From assembly GCA_023418095.1 (NCBI GenBank), contig JAEZDL010000234.1:1-27432 (forward strand): a stretch of 27,432 nucleotides of DNA. Reading direction: 5' to 3'. The translations under genes were made by a program, and so were the position numbers. The DNA comes from Bacteroidota bacterium (GTDB lineage: Bacteria > Bacteroidota > Bacteroidia > Flavobacteriales_F > PHOS-HE28). Under the pieces are notes generated by a model. It did not search any database, was not told where the DNA came from, and saw nothing but the letters and a program-made list of their open reading frames with translations. Shown piece by piece: positions 1-7,803 of the stretch. Positions within the stretch are counted from its first letter, which is position 1. Each line of letters starts with the position of its first letter.

Positions 1-472
1 GACCTACCTCGATCGAATTCACGTTCACCGTGAGATCCACAGTGCCCATGGCCAGCCATTGATCGATCCGCAGAATCTCCTGCCTTACCGTATCCATCGC
101 CGAAACATCGCCGGTGCCGCGAAGAACAAGTGAATGCACTTCGCCGATCGGCACCTTCACCGTGATCCGCGGTTTGAAACTTCGCACCCAATTGCAGCGA
201 TTATCATTCGTGATGTACAGGACACTGTCACGCACATCTGTGCGTATCTGATCCATAAGATTTCTCCCGGCTTCGACAACGATCGTCGTAGTTGGGACAT
301 GATCCAATACCAGATCGATCCGATCGCTCAGATCCACTGAATGGAACCCGGACAGAACACGTTCCTCCGATCGTTGCGGGCCGGTGCTCGTGATGCAATC
401 ATCCCACTGTTCCTTCTTGCATCCTGCAAAAAGCACGATCGATGCGAGTGCTATGATCGCCTTCAATGCCAT
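1..472 (-). CDS. GIN-domain (DUF2807-like) lipoprotein, 3' end off the left edge
   Basis: An open frame read from an ATG at 472 down to base 1 with no stop, so the C-terminus lies outside the window. The first 157 residues begin with a lipoprotein signal: hydrophobic stretch 4-16, lipobox LFAGC with Cys18 as the lipidation site. The mature part has the repetitive beta pattern of the Bacteroidota head GIN domain (DUF2807): F-H-S-V-D-L near residue 44, V-V-E-A-G near 66, and the CNWVRSFKP-I-V-V-P stretch near 100 that is typical of this family. Such proteins are predicted surface or periplasmic beta-helical lipoproteins of unknown role. Its start overlaps the stop of the upstream deacylase gene by 10 bp, indicating cotranscription and possibly translational coupling. 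The family call is by pattern recognition. Confidence 0.8.
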   Translation of the reverse strand, partial: MALKAIIALASIVLFAGCKKEQWDDCITSTGPQRSEERVLSGFHSVDLSDRIDLVLDHVPTTTIVVEAGRNLMDQIRTDVRDSVLYITNDNRCNWVRSFKPRITVKVPIGEVHSLVLRGTGDVSAMDTVRQEILRIDQWLAMGTVDLTVNVNSIEVG

Positions 473-1545
473 CGGTATCCAACACCCCATTCCCAGTGAT
501 CGGCCACTGCGTAATGGCTTTTCAAGACCACATGCCACATCAATTTCTCCCCGGATCTGTAACGCATGCCGAGACGATGGAAAAGCGGTGATTCATCGGG
601 ATAAGGTGAATAGGCATAAGCCCCCATCTGCAGGAGAAGCTCGCCTCTTCCGAAGCCGAGCGCCCAACCGCCATGGATGCCGACCTGTGTGTGATCGATC
701 CTGTCCTTCCCGCGCAACTCTTCATGGATCGTCTGCAGGCTTCCCTTGTTGAACAGATCGATCCCGGCGGAAAAGGACGACTTCGGTGTAACGTTCCATT
801 GCACCTGGCCGACCACGCTGAACACACTATACTGGCCGCTGAGCGGCCGCGCCACCTCACTTATGCCGAACGCACCGACCACGCTCTGTTCGCGCCTTCT
901 CCTCTGGAAGCGCGTCGTATCCGGCGTCACCGGTGCCACCGATCCTTCGGAAAGTGCGTAGCCCACGGCGAGATCGAGCGAAACGAGGTTCGCACCGAGA
1001 TTGGGCAGCTTGAATGCGCCATTGCTCCAATGATCGATGGAAATGCCGGCGGAGAAACGTGTTCTGTCCAGATCGATGCGGTACCGGAATTTCAATTGGA
1101 TCGCCGTGTTGATGCGCGAACCGGTGGTTATCTGCTTGAAATTCTCCACCCGATCGAACGGTTTGAAGATGTAACCCAAACCCCATCCCAGCCGCATACC
1201 GAAACTGCTTCGCGAACCGCTCACGAACGGCAGATCGAGATATGGAATGATACGAACGCCACCACCGATCACCTCATCGTTCGCCATTCCGCTGTACATG
1301 AGGCCGAACCCGAAACCTGCATCCTTGTAAAGTCTCTGCCATGGCTTGTCACCACGGAACTTCCGCTCAAGATCCAGCTCGAACGCAGTGGCATGATCCT
1401 GCACCAGGTACCAGGCGGCCGGCCGGTGCGGCCAGAGAAATCCATAATGTGCATGCGCTCCGACATACCATGGCGGAGTGGTGGACTGGCCAATGACGAA
1501 GCCCGGGATCAGCAAAAGGAGCAGAACGATCGTCCGCATTCTCAA
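463..1545 (-). CDS. Acyloxyacyl hydrolase / PagL-like lipid A deacylase, outer membrane
   Basis: 360 residues. Residues 1-19 form a signal peptide (MRMR, then a Leu/Ile-rich core, ending VIG-Q). The mature protein alternates aromatic and glycine residues as in a beta barrel. The PagL signature is at 172-186: H172-W-S174-N-G, then P-N-L-G-A-N. In PagL the His and Ser of H-x-S-N are catalytic, and a Glu 14 residues after the His completes the triad; here that position is Asn186. About 150 residues after the PagL-like domain form a further barrel-like region, making the protein longer than classical PagL (about 170 residues). Expected role: outer-membrane hydrolase acting on lipid A acyl chains, or a structural relative. 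Start ATG overlaps the upstream Ppx/GppA stop by 4 bp (ATGA), so both are in one transcript. Confidence 0.75.
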   Translation of the reverse strand: MRMRTIVLLLLLIPGFVIGQSTTPPWYVGAHAHYGFLWPHRPAAWYLVQDHATAFELDLERKFRGDKPWQRLYKDAGFGFGLMYSGMANDEVIGGGVRIIPYLDLPFVSGSRSSFGMRLGWGLGYIFKPFDRVENFKQITTGSRINTAIQLKFRYRIDLDRTRFSAGISIDHWSNGAFKLPNLGANLVSLDLAVGYALSEGSVAPVTPDTTRFQRRRREQSVVGAFGISEVARPLSGQYSVFSVVGQVQWNVTPKSSFSAGIDLFNKGSLQTIHEELRGKDRIDHTQVGIHGGWALGFGRGELLLQMGAYAYSPYPDESPLFHRLGMRYRSGEKLMWHVVLKSHYAVADHWEWGVGYRWH

Positions 1546-2426
1546 GCGGTCACTACCGGGGCGTTCTGCGGCGTGTATCGCTGCTGGCCGTATTGCCGCA
1601 TGTACAGATCGTAGATGATGCCATCCGCAAGACCGACCTTCGGCACGAACACTTCCTCGACCCCGGCGGCTTCCATGATACGCAGGAAGATGTCCGCCGC
1701 CGGCACGATCACATCGGCCCGATCGGGACGAAGCCGCAGGCGTTTGATCCGATCCTGGTAGCTGTACGAAGCGATGCGATCGCGGTGTTTGCGGATATCG
1801 CTTCGGAGCAACGGCTCACCGAACGAATTGCCATTCTCCTTGAAGATGCGGTTGATGTTGCCTCCTGTGCCGATCGCCATCACCATGTCATGCCGCTGGC
1901 GAAGGTCCTCGAGAAAACCGCGCACTTCGTCCCAGGTAGCTTCCTCCACCTTTCCCTTCAGCATGCGCACCGTACCGATGCGGAAGCTCGCTGCCTTCAC
2001 GCGACGACCGCCCTGCAACAGCGTCAGCTCGGTGCTTCCACCGCCAACATCGATATAGAGATAGCTCCGATCCTTCAGCAGATCCTGCGTCCAGAAGGTG
2101 TTCACGATCAGATCCGCCTCCAGCCTACCATCGATCACCTCGATATGAACACCGCTTTCTATTTCCACACGATGGAGGATCTCTTCCCGGTTCGCGGCTT
2201 CGCGCATCGCGCTGGTGGCACAACAACGGAATTGCTTCACTCCATAGACCTCCGTAAGCAGCCGGAAGGCCTTCAGGCTTTTGATCAGGTGATCGCGCCT
2301 GGCGTTGCCGATCGAACCGTTGTCGAAGACATCCTCGCCCAGGCGGATCGGCACGCGCACCAGGGTCTGTTTCTTCACCACCGGATGATCTTCCCGTTCG
2401 ATCACTTCGGCCACCAGCAACCGCAC
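1542..2426 (-). CDS. Ppx/GppA-family exopolyphosphatase (copy 1), start uncertain
   Basis: An actin-fold (ASKHA) phosphatase of the Ppx/GppA family, expected to hydrolyse polyphosphate or pppGpp. Seen: C-C-A-T-S-A-M-R-E-A-A-N near residue 70, Y-I-D-V-G-G-G-S-T-E-L (phosphate 2 loop) near 124, and A-I-G-T-G-G-N-I-N near 185. Only a GTG at 2426 opens this frame, yet upstream in-frame codons 2450-2427 encode AIDIGSNA, the essential phosphate 1 motif. No ATG, GTG or TTG lies in that frame before a stop. An ATG at 2455 is present one frame off, preceded by AT-rich sequence, and one extra base would join it to AIDIGSN. So the real protein likely starts near 2455 through a lost base, or uses a non-standard start. 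It follows the EEP-family gene and overlaps the deacylase gene by 4 bp. Confidence 0.85.
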   Translation of the reverse strand: MRLLVAEVIEREDHPVVKKQTLVRVPIRLGEDVFDNGSIGNARRDHLIKSLKAFRLLTEVYGVKQFRCCATSAMREAANREEILHRVEIESGVHIEVIDGRLEADLIVNTFWTQDLLKDRSYLYIDVGGGSTELTLLQGGRRVKAASFRIGTVRMLKGKVEEATWDEVRGFLEDLRQRHDMVMAIGTGGNINRIFKENGNSFGEPLLRSDIRKHRDRIASYSYQDRIKRLRLRPDRADVIVPAADIFLRIMEAAGVEEVFVPKVGLADGIIYDLYMRQYGQQRYTPQNAPVVTA

Positions 2427-2503
2427 GGCGTTGGATCCGATGTCGATCGCGGCATATGTAAGATTGCGGTCGATGGGACTAAGGTAAGATCCGAAGCGAT
2501 GCG

Positions 2504-3580
2504 CTAGTCCTTTTCGGCAGGCCGCTTCAAGATCTCCTGCGCCTCCTTCTCATCGCCGGCCTTCTTTGGCGGGGCTTCCTGTTCGGCCCGAGCCTCAGGT
2601 TCCAGGTTGAGCGATACCTGGATCGGAAAGTGGTCCGATCCGAAATACGCCATGCGTTCCATGTGGATCAGTGTGAAATGATCGGAATGGAAAAGGTGGT
2701 CCAGCGGATAACGGAAGAAGCGGCTCTTCGCATTGAAACTGTTGTAGAAGCCGCGGCCGACGCGCGGATCGAGAAGCCGGCTGGTGCGCTGGAACAATCG
2801 CGTGGTGTGCGACCAGGCCACATCGTTGAAATCACCGGCTATGATGATGGGGACCTCCAGATCATCCACCTCCTTTGCGATCACCACCAATTCCGCATCG
2901 CGCTGATCACTATCCTGTCTTTCCTTCAGATGCGGATGCTCTATGCCAGGCGGAAGCGGATGCACGCCATAGAACAGGATCTTGCGGCCACTTTCCAATT
3001 GCAAATGGGTGCGGATCGAAGGGATCGTTGGATCGATCAGCGTACGCACTTCCGGCCCGATCACGGCGAAGCGCGAATACAGGTTCATCCCGTAAGTGTT
3101 GTCCAGGGGGTGAAGGACCGTATGCGGATGTGATCTTTCAAGATCGCTGAGGCGCTCTGTCCACCACCGATCGGTCTCGGTGAGCAGGATGATGTCCGGA
3201 TCGCTCTTTGCGATCTCCTTGAGCAGATCTTCGGCCCGCCGATTCTCCTGCAGCACGTTGGCCACGAAAACCGTGATCCTTTCGCGCACATCCTTCGCAT
3301 CCTTCACCTGCTGTTGCGCGATCCGTGTATAAGGATGGATGTGCCATGCCTGGATCAGCGCCACCAGCAGAAGCCCACCGGTGAAGAGCAGATCCGCGGT
3401 CTTCGCCGATCGGAACGTGAGGGCCAGCAGCCCCGTGAGGATGATGGCGAACAAAAGGAACTGCGCACGGGGGAAATCGAAGATCCGTACCCACCAGTGA
3501 TCGGTGCGCATGAAGGGCAGGAACGTACCTGCGATGGTGAAGCTCGCAAGCGCGTAAACGATCACCCGGAAGATGGTCAT
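2504..3580 (-). CDS. Membrane-anchored endonuclease/exonuclease/phosphatase (EEP) family protein
   Basis: 358 residues. Three hydrophobic segments at about 5-23, 40-56 and 63-79 anchor the protein; the rest is an EEP (DNase I-like) domain facing one side of the membrane. Catalytic motifs are intact: N108, LLTE with E135, YGVH with H207, A-G-D250-F-N252-D, LDHLF with D294, and G-S-D316-H317. This arrangement resembles YafD-like bacterial EEP proteins of unknown substrate. The C-terminus (from about 328) is a charged Glu/Lys/Ala-rich tail. It lies 6 bp downstream of valS and 48 bp upstream of the likely Ppx/GppA start, so it is probably part of the same transcript. The substrate (nucleic acid, lipid or phosphoester) cannot be told from sequence. 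Confidence 0.85.
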   Translation of the reverse strand: MTIFRVIVYALASFTIAGTFLPFMRTDHWWVRIFDFPRAQFLLFAIILTGLLALTFRSAKTADLLFTGGLLLVALIQAWHIHPYTRIAQQQVKDAKDVRERITVFVANVLQENRRAEDLLKEIAKSDPDIILLTETDRWWTERLSDLERSHPHTVLHPLDNTYGMNLYSRFAVIGPEVRTLIDPTIPSIRTHLQLESGRKILFYGVHPLPPGIEHPHLKERQDSDQRDAELVVIAKEVDDLEVPIIIAGDFNDVAWSHTTRLFQRTSRLLDPRVGRGFYNSFNAKSRFFRYPLDHLFHSDHFTLIHMERMAYFGSDHFPIQVSLNLEPEARAEQEAPPKKAGDEKEAQEILKRPAEKD

Positions 3581-3586
3581 TCGGAT

Positions 3587-6238
3587 CTATGCCAGCTGGA
3601 TCAAGCGCTCTTCCAACGCCTTGATCTTCGCCTCGGCATCGGCCTTCTTCTTCCGCTCGTTCTCGATCACCTGCGGCGGAGCACCGGAAACGAATCGTTC
3701 GTTGGAAAGCTTCTTCTCCACGCTCAAAAGAAAACCTTTCAGGTAATCAAGTTCCTCCACGGCTTTCTTCCGTTCTGCTTCAGGATCGATGCTGCCGCCA
3801 AGATCCACCGAATATTCCGTGGTGCCTACAAGGAATTTCAAGGCTGTTTCGGAGGATCGGTTTGCAGAATGGATCGCAGCGACATTTGCCAGCTTCCTTG
3901 CGATCGCGGCAACCGCTTCGCTCATGGCCGATCCGCCATTAACGTGGATCTCCAAGGCTTCTTTCGGGCTCATGCCGCGTTCGTTACGCATGTTGCGGAT
4001 CGCGGAAACGAGATCGAACGCATGCTTCACTTCGGCCTCCAATTTCCGATCGCCATCACCACCTTTCGGCCATTGGGCTATGATGACATCATCACCTTGC
4101 TTCCGATCGCGCAACGCATGCCACAGCTCCTCGGTGAGGAACGGCATGAACGGATGCAACAGTTTCAACACATCCTCGAAGATCCCGATCGTGGCTTCAT
4201 AGGTCTTTCGATCGATCGGATGCGCCTTCCCATCAATGAAAGCGGGTTTGATCGCTTCGAGGTACCAGCTGCAGAGATCATCCCAGATAAGTTTGTAGGT
4301 CGCCATGAGCGCCTCGCTGATCCGGAATTGATCGTACAGACCGTCGATCTCCGTCGTAGCACGCGCGATCCGGCTTTGCATCCATTGCACCGCGGCTTCA
4401 GAAGAGGCTGAGGGTTCCCGATCAGCGATGGCAAAACCCTTCACCAGGCGGAAAGCGTTCCAGATCTTGTTGCTGAAGTTGCGGCCCTGTTCGCAAAGGC
4501 TTTCATCGAAAGGCAGGTCGTTGCCGGCCGGACTGCTGAACAACATGCCGGTGCGCACGCCATCGGCGCCGTACTTCTCGATCAGCTCCAGTGGATCGGG
4601 GCTGTTGCCAAGGCTCTTGCTCATCTTGCGGCCCAGCTTGTCGCGCACGATCCCAGTGAGATACACGTTCTTGAACGGCACTTCATCGCGATACTCCAGA
4701 CCGGCCATGATCATGCGCGCCACCCAGAAGAAGAGGATCTCCGGGGCCGTCACCAGATCGTTGGTCGGGTAGTAGTACTTGATGTCGTTGTTCTGCGGAT
4801 CCTTGAAACCATCGAACACGCTTATCGGCCACAACCAGCTGCTGAACCAGGTGTCCACCACATCCTCGTCCTGCCGGATCCCATCCGTTGAAAGCTGCTT
4901 CTCCTTGAAGTACGCGAGCGCTTCAGCCTCTGTCTTGCACACGGCCACATCACCGGCATCGTTGTACCACGCCGGGATCCGCTGCCCCCACCACAATTGC
5001 CGGCTGATGCACCAGTCGCGGACGTTCTCCATCCAGTACGTGTAGGTGTTCACGAACTTCTGCGGATGGAGCTTCACGCGGCCGTCCTTCACCACATCCA
5101 GCGCGGGTATGGCGAGCTCGGCCATCTTCACGAACCACTGCAGCGAAAGCCGCGGCTCGATCACCGCATCGGTGCGCTCGCTGGTGCCCACCTTGTTGAT
5201 GATGTCCTCCGTCTTCACCAGATGGCCTTGTGCCTCCAGCTCCTTCGCGATCTTCTTGCGCGCCACGAAACGGTCCTCGCCCACGTACAGTTGTGCGGCG
5301 GCGCTCAGCGTCCCGTTCGGTTCCAGGATGTCGATCGTTTCCAGCCCGTGCTTCTTTCCGAGCTCGTGGTCGTTCACATCGTGCGCGGGCGTCACCTTCA
5401 ACGCACCGGTACCGAACTCGCGCTCCACATACTCATCGAAGATCACCGGAATGCTCCTGTTGATCAGCGGCACCAGCACACGCTTGCCTTTCAGATGCGC
5501 GTAGCGCTCATCCTCCGGATGCACCGCAACAGCGGTATCGCCAAGGATCGTTTCGGGACGTGTTGTCGCGATCGTGATCCACTCTTCTCCCCTCTCCACC
5601 GGAGAGGGGTTGGGGGTGAGGTCAACCACACGATACCGTACATGATACAGCTTCGAGTTCACCTCCTTGTAGATCACCTCCTCATCGCTCACGGCGGTAA
5701 GCGCCTGCGGGTCCCAGTTCACCATGCGCAGGCCGCGGTACACCAGGCCTTTCTTGTGCAGATCGATGAACACGTCCAGCACCGCCTCGCTCAGGTCGGG
5801 CTCCATGGTGAAACGCGTGCGGTCCCAATCGCAGCTCGCGCCGAGCTTCTTCAATTGCTCCAGGATCACCCCGCCGTACTTCTCCTTCCACGCGAAGGCA
5901 TGCTTCAGGAACTCTTCCCGGCCGATCGTACTTTTCTTGATCCCCTGTTCCGCCAGCAAGCGCACCACTTTCGCTTCAGTCGCGATCGATGCATGATCCG
6001 TCCCGGGCACCCAACACGCGTTTTTTCCCAACATGCGCGCGCGCCGCACCAGCACATCCTGGATCGTGTTGTTCAGCATGTGCCCCATGTGCAGCACACC
6101 GGTCACGTTCGGCGGCGGTATCACGACCGTGTACGGCTCGCGCTCATCGGGCACACTGCGGAAATAGCCCTTCTGCAGCCAGTGCTGGTACCATTTGCTT
6201 TCGCTTTGCGCGGGATCGAAACGTTTGGGAAGTTCCAT
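3587..6238 (-). CDS. valS: Valine-tRNA ligase
   Basis: 883 residues, normal for a bacterial ValRS. It charges tRNA-Val in the cytoplasm and edits mischarged threonine. Seen in order: PPPNVTGVLHMGH at 41-53 (HIGH-type signature), the CP1 editing domain with TTRPET at 225-230, W-x-S-x-x-L-W-P near 466-471, KMSKS at 538-542, a helical anticodon-binding domain, and a C-terminal Glu/Lys coiled-coil arm (about 815-883). Odd: residues 207-218 read LTPNPSPVERGE, encoded by a palindromic repeat and inserted between V-V-D and E-W-I-T-I-A-T-T-R-P-E-T, where other ValRS have only a short turn. A TAACTTCG box (6248-6255) 10 bp before the ATG resembles the Bacteroidota -7 element. It heads a run of genes continuing to the left edge. 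Confidence 0.97.
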   Translation of the reverse strand: MELPKRFDPAQSESKWYQHWLQKGYFRSVPDEREPYTVVIPPPNVTGVLHMGHMLNNTIQDVLVRRARMLGKNACWVPGTDHASIATEAKVVRLLAEQGIKKSTIGREEFLKHAFAWKEKYGGVILEQLKKLGASCDWDRTRFTMEPDLSEAVLDVFIDLHKKGLVYRGLRMVNWDPQALTAVSDEEVIYKEVNSKLYHVRYRVVDLTPNPSPVERGEEWITIATTRPETILGDTAVAVHPEDERYAHLKGKRVLVPLINRSIPVIFDEYVEREFGTGALKVTPAHDVNDHELGKKHGLETIDILEPNGTLSAAAQLYVGEDRFVARKKIAKELEAQGHLVKTEDIINKVGTSERTDAVIEPRLSLQWFVKMAELAIPALDVVKDGRVKLHPQKFVNTYTYWMENVRDWCISRQLWWGQRIPAWYNDAGDVAVCKTEAEALAYFKEKQLSTDGIRQDEDVVDTWFSSWLWPISVFDGFKDPQNNDIKYYYPTNDLVTAPEILFFWVARMIMAGLEYRDEVPFKNVYLTGIVRDKLGRKMSKSLGNSPDPLELIEKYGADGVRTGMLFSSPAGNDLPFDESLCEQGRNFSNKIWNAFRLVKGFAIADREPSASSEAAVQWMQSRIARATTEIDGLYDQFRISEALMATYKLIWDDLCSWYLEAIKPAFIDGKAHPIDRKTYEATIGIFEDVLKLLHPFMPFLTEELWHALRDRKQGDDVIIAQWPKGGDGDRKLEAEVKHAFDLVSAIRNMRNERGMSPKEALEIHVNGGSAMSEAVAAIARKLANVAAIHSANRSSETALKFLVGTTEYSVDLGGSIDPEAERKKAVEELDYLKGFLLSVEKKLSNERFVSGAPPQVIENERKKKADAEAKIKALEERLIQLA
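5589..5622. repeat. Palindromic (REP-like) repeat inside valS
   Basis: CCCCTCTCC (5589-5597), a 3-base loop, then GGAGAGGGG (5601-5609) make a perfect 9-bp stem, followed by TTGGGGGTGAGG. This is the type of short dispersed palindrome that in several bacterial genomes is translated as N-P-S-P-x-x-R-G. Here it reads in frame as LTPNPSPVERGE in the ValRS editing domain. A degenerate relative lies at 6411-6456 in the next spacer. Confidence 0.8.
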
Positions 6239-6548
6239 TTGTGGCTGCGAAGTTAGCGGGGTTGACGTTGTCAGTCCGGGCCTTGATCCGGAATCGCGCG
6301 ATCGAGAATGTTGGAAGGCGGTTGTTCACTGAACCCGTCGGAGTGGGGCGAATTCCTGTCAGGGCGTGCCTTCGCCTGCAAGTCCTCCCCGGAAATTCTT
6401 AGCCGCTTCGCTCCCCTCTCCTTCGGGGAGTGGCCGGGGGTGGGGTCCGGGCTTTCCGGCTGCGGCACTTACGCGGATCTGGTCCTTATGCACGGTGATC
6501 TGTGATAGGACCATTAATTCAGCTCAACTTCCAACCTCCAACATCCAA
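6239..6548. other. Intergenic spacer between the response regulator and valS
   Basis: No convincing gene in 310 bp. It contains a TAACTTCG box (6248-6255, minus strand) just before valS, a degenerate copy of the valS palindromic repeat (6411-6456), and a short heptamer tandem repeat at its right end (6524-6552) that reaches into the response regulator stop codon. The open frames here are translations of the repeat. Confidence 0.6.
6411..6456. repeat. Degenerate second copy of the palindromic repeat
   Basis: CTCCCCTCTCC, then TTC, then GGGGAG, then a GGCCGGGGGTGGGG tail. It shares the CCCCTCTCC arm and the G-rich GGGGGTG-GG tail with the repeat in valS about 820 bp away, but its right arm has lost the GA of GGAGAGGGG. 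It lies in non-coding DNA. Confidence 0.65.
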
Positions 6549-6552
6549 CTAC
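6524..6552. repeat. Short heptamer tandem repeat (NNTCCAA unit)
   Basis: Three consecutive 7-bp units, CTTCCAA, CCTCCAA and CATCCAA (6528-6548), flanked by partial units. It overlaps the 3' end of the response regulator gene, whose stop codon (6549-6551) abuts the last unit. The unit length is the same as in the larger repeat at 19781-19899. Confidence 0.6.
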
Positions 6553-7721
6553 CCCCGCGGCACTGCATACGCTTTCACTTCACTATCTGTGATCTCCTTT
6601 CCGCTCAAGATCACCAATCGCTCGATCACGTTGCGCAACTCCCGCACATTGCCTGTCCACGGAAGTTTCTGCAGTTCCTTTACCGCCTTGTCGTTGATCT
6701 TCTTCGCTGGAATTCCCTGCTCATTGCAGACCTGCGCAATGAAGTGGTCGGCAAGCAATGGAATGTCCTCGGTGCGTTCGCTCAGGCTCGGCACATGGAT
6801 CGGGATCACGCTCAACCGATGGAACAGATCTTCCCGGAAACGGCCTTCGGCGATCTCCTTCTTCAGGTCCTTGTTGGTGGCGGCCACCACACGAACGTTC
6901 ACGCGGATGTCCTTGTCGCCACCAACGGGTGTGATGCGGTTCTCCTGCAACGCACGCAGCACCTTCGCCTGCGCGGAAAGGCTCATGTCGCCGATCTCAT
7001 CCAGGAAGAGCGTACCGCCATCGGCCAGTTCGAACTTCCCTTTCCGATCCTTGAACGCACTGGTGAAACTGCCCTTCATGTGACCGAAGAGTTCGCTCTC
7101 GATCAATTCACTGGGGATCGCTGCGCAGTTCACTTCAATGAATGGTCCACTGGCGCGTGCGCTCTTCTCGTGGATCATGCGCGCAACGCCTTCCTTGCCT
7201 GCACCATTTCCTCCGGTGATCAGTACGCGCGCATCGCTGGGCGCCACTTTCTCGATCATCTCCTTGATCTCCTTCAGCGCCTTGCTTTCGCCCACCATCT
7301 GCGTCGCTTGTGCCTTCTTGCTCACCTTTTGGCGTAGCACTTTCGTCTCTTCCACCAGCTTTCCGCGATCCAGCGCATTGCGTACGCTCACCAGGATACG
7401 GTTGATGTCGGGTGGTTTCTGTATGAAGTCGAATGCGCCTTTCTTCAATGCATCAACCGCGGTTTCGATCGTGCCATGCCCGCTGATCATCACCACGGGT
7501 AATTCCTCATTGAACTGCTGGATCTTCTCGAGTACCTCCAGCCCATCCATCTTCGGCATCTTGATGTCGCACATCACCAGATCGAACTTGCCGGCCTTTG
7601 CCTTGCTGCAGCCCTGCTGGCCATCTTCGGCCTCTTCCACCTTGTGCCCTTCATGCTCCAGGATCTCGCGGAGCGCATAACGGATCGCCTTTTCGTCGTC
7701 TATGATGAGGATGTTGGCCAT
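6549..7721 (-). CDS. Sigma-54-type (NtrC-like) response regulator lacking a Fis DNA-binding domain
   Basis: 390 residues. Receiver domain 1-120 has the acidic pair D8/D9, the phosphoacceptor D52 in CDIKMPKMDG, and the conserved Lys in IQKPP (102). The AAA+ domain has Walker A GGNGAGKE (170-177), Walker B TLFLDE (237-242) and the W-T-G-N-V-R-E-L-R-N stretch near 355-364. The sigma-54 contact loop, GAFTGA in the family, reads GSFTSA (217-222). The protein ends about 20 residues after the AAA+ domain, with no helix-turn-helix. Similar Fis-less regulators of about 390 residues are known to me from Flavobacteria, so this is probably a conserved Bacteroidota subgroup. A CATCTTTG box (7738-7745, minus strand) 17 bp before the ATG resembles a -7 element. 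No partner kinase is in the window. Confidence 0.9.
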   Translation of the reverse strand: MANILIIDDEKAIRYALREILEHEGHKVEEAEDGQQGCSKAKAGKFDLVMCDIKMPKMDGLEVLEKIQQFNEELPVVMISGHGTIETAVDALKKGAFDFIQKPPDINRILVSVRNALDRGKLVEETKVLRQKVSKKAQATQMVGESKALKEIKEMIEKVAPSDARVLITGGNGAGKEGVARMIHEKSARASGPFIEVNCAAIPSELIESELFGHMKGSFTSAFKDRKGKFELADGGTLFLDEIGDMSLSAQAKVLRALQENRITPVGGDKDIRVNVRVVAATNKDLKKEIAEGRFREDLFHRLSVIPIHVPSLSERTEDIPLLADHFIAQVCNEQGIPAKKINDKAVKELQKLPWTGNVRELRNVIERLVILSGKEITDSEVKAYAVPRG

Positions 7722-7803
7722 GGAAGTTGATCTGCCGCAAAGATGACTAGGGAAGTTGGATCTCCGTCACCTTTTGTCGAACCCATTCCTCATCTTCGCG
7801 CCA

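Noticed and set aside
673..1614. Long plus-strand ORF opposite the deacylase gene
   Set aside because: Antisense shadow of a gene with signal peptide and PagL motif; His/Arg-rich translation without domain features. Similar long shadows oppose Ppx/GppA, valS, YitT, deoC and sprA, because GC-rich codons leave few stops.
6271..6505. Small ORFs in the spacer before valS
   Set aside because: They are translations of the palindromic repeat (P-D-P-T-P-G-H-S-P-K-E-R-G) and have no start context.
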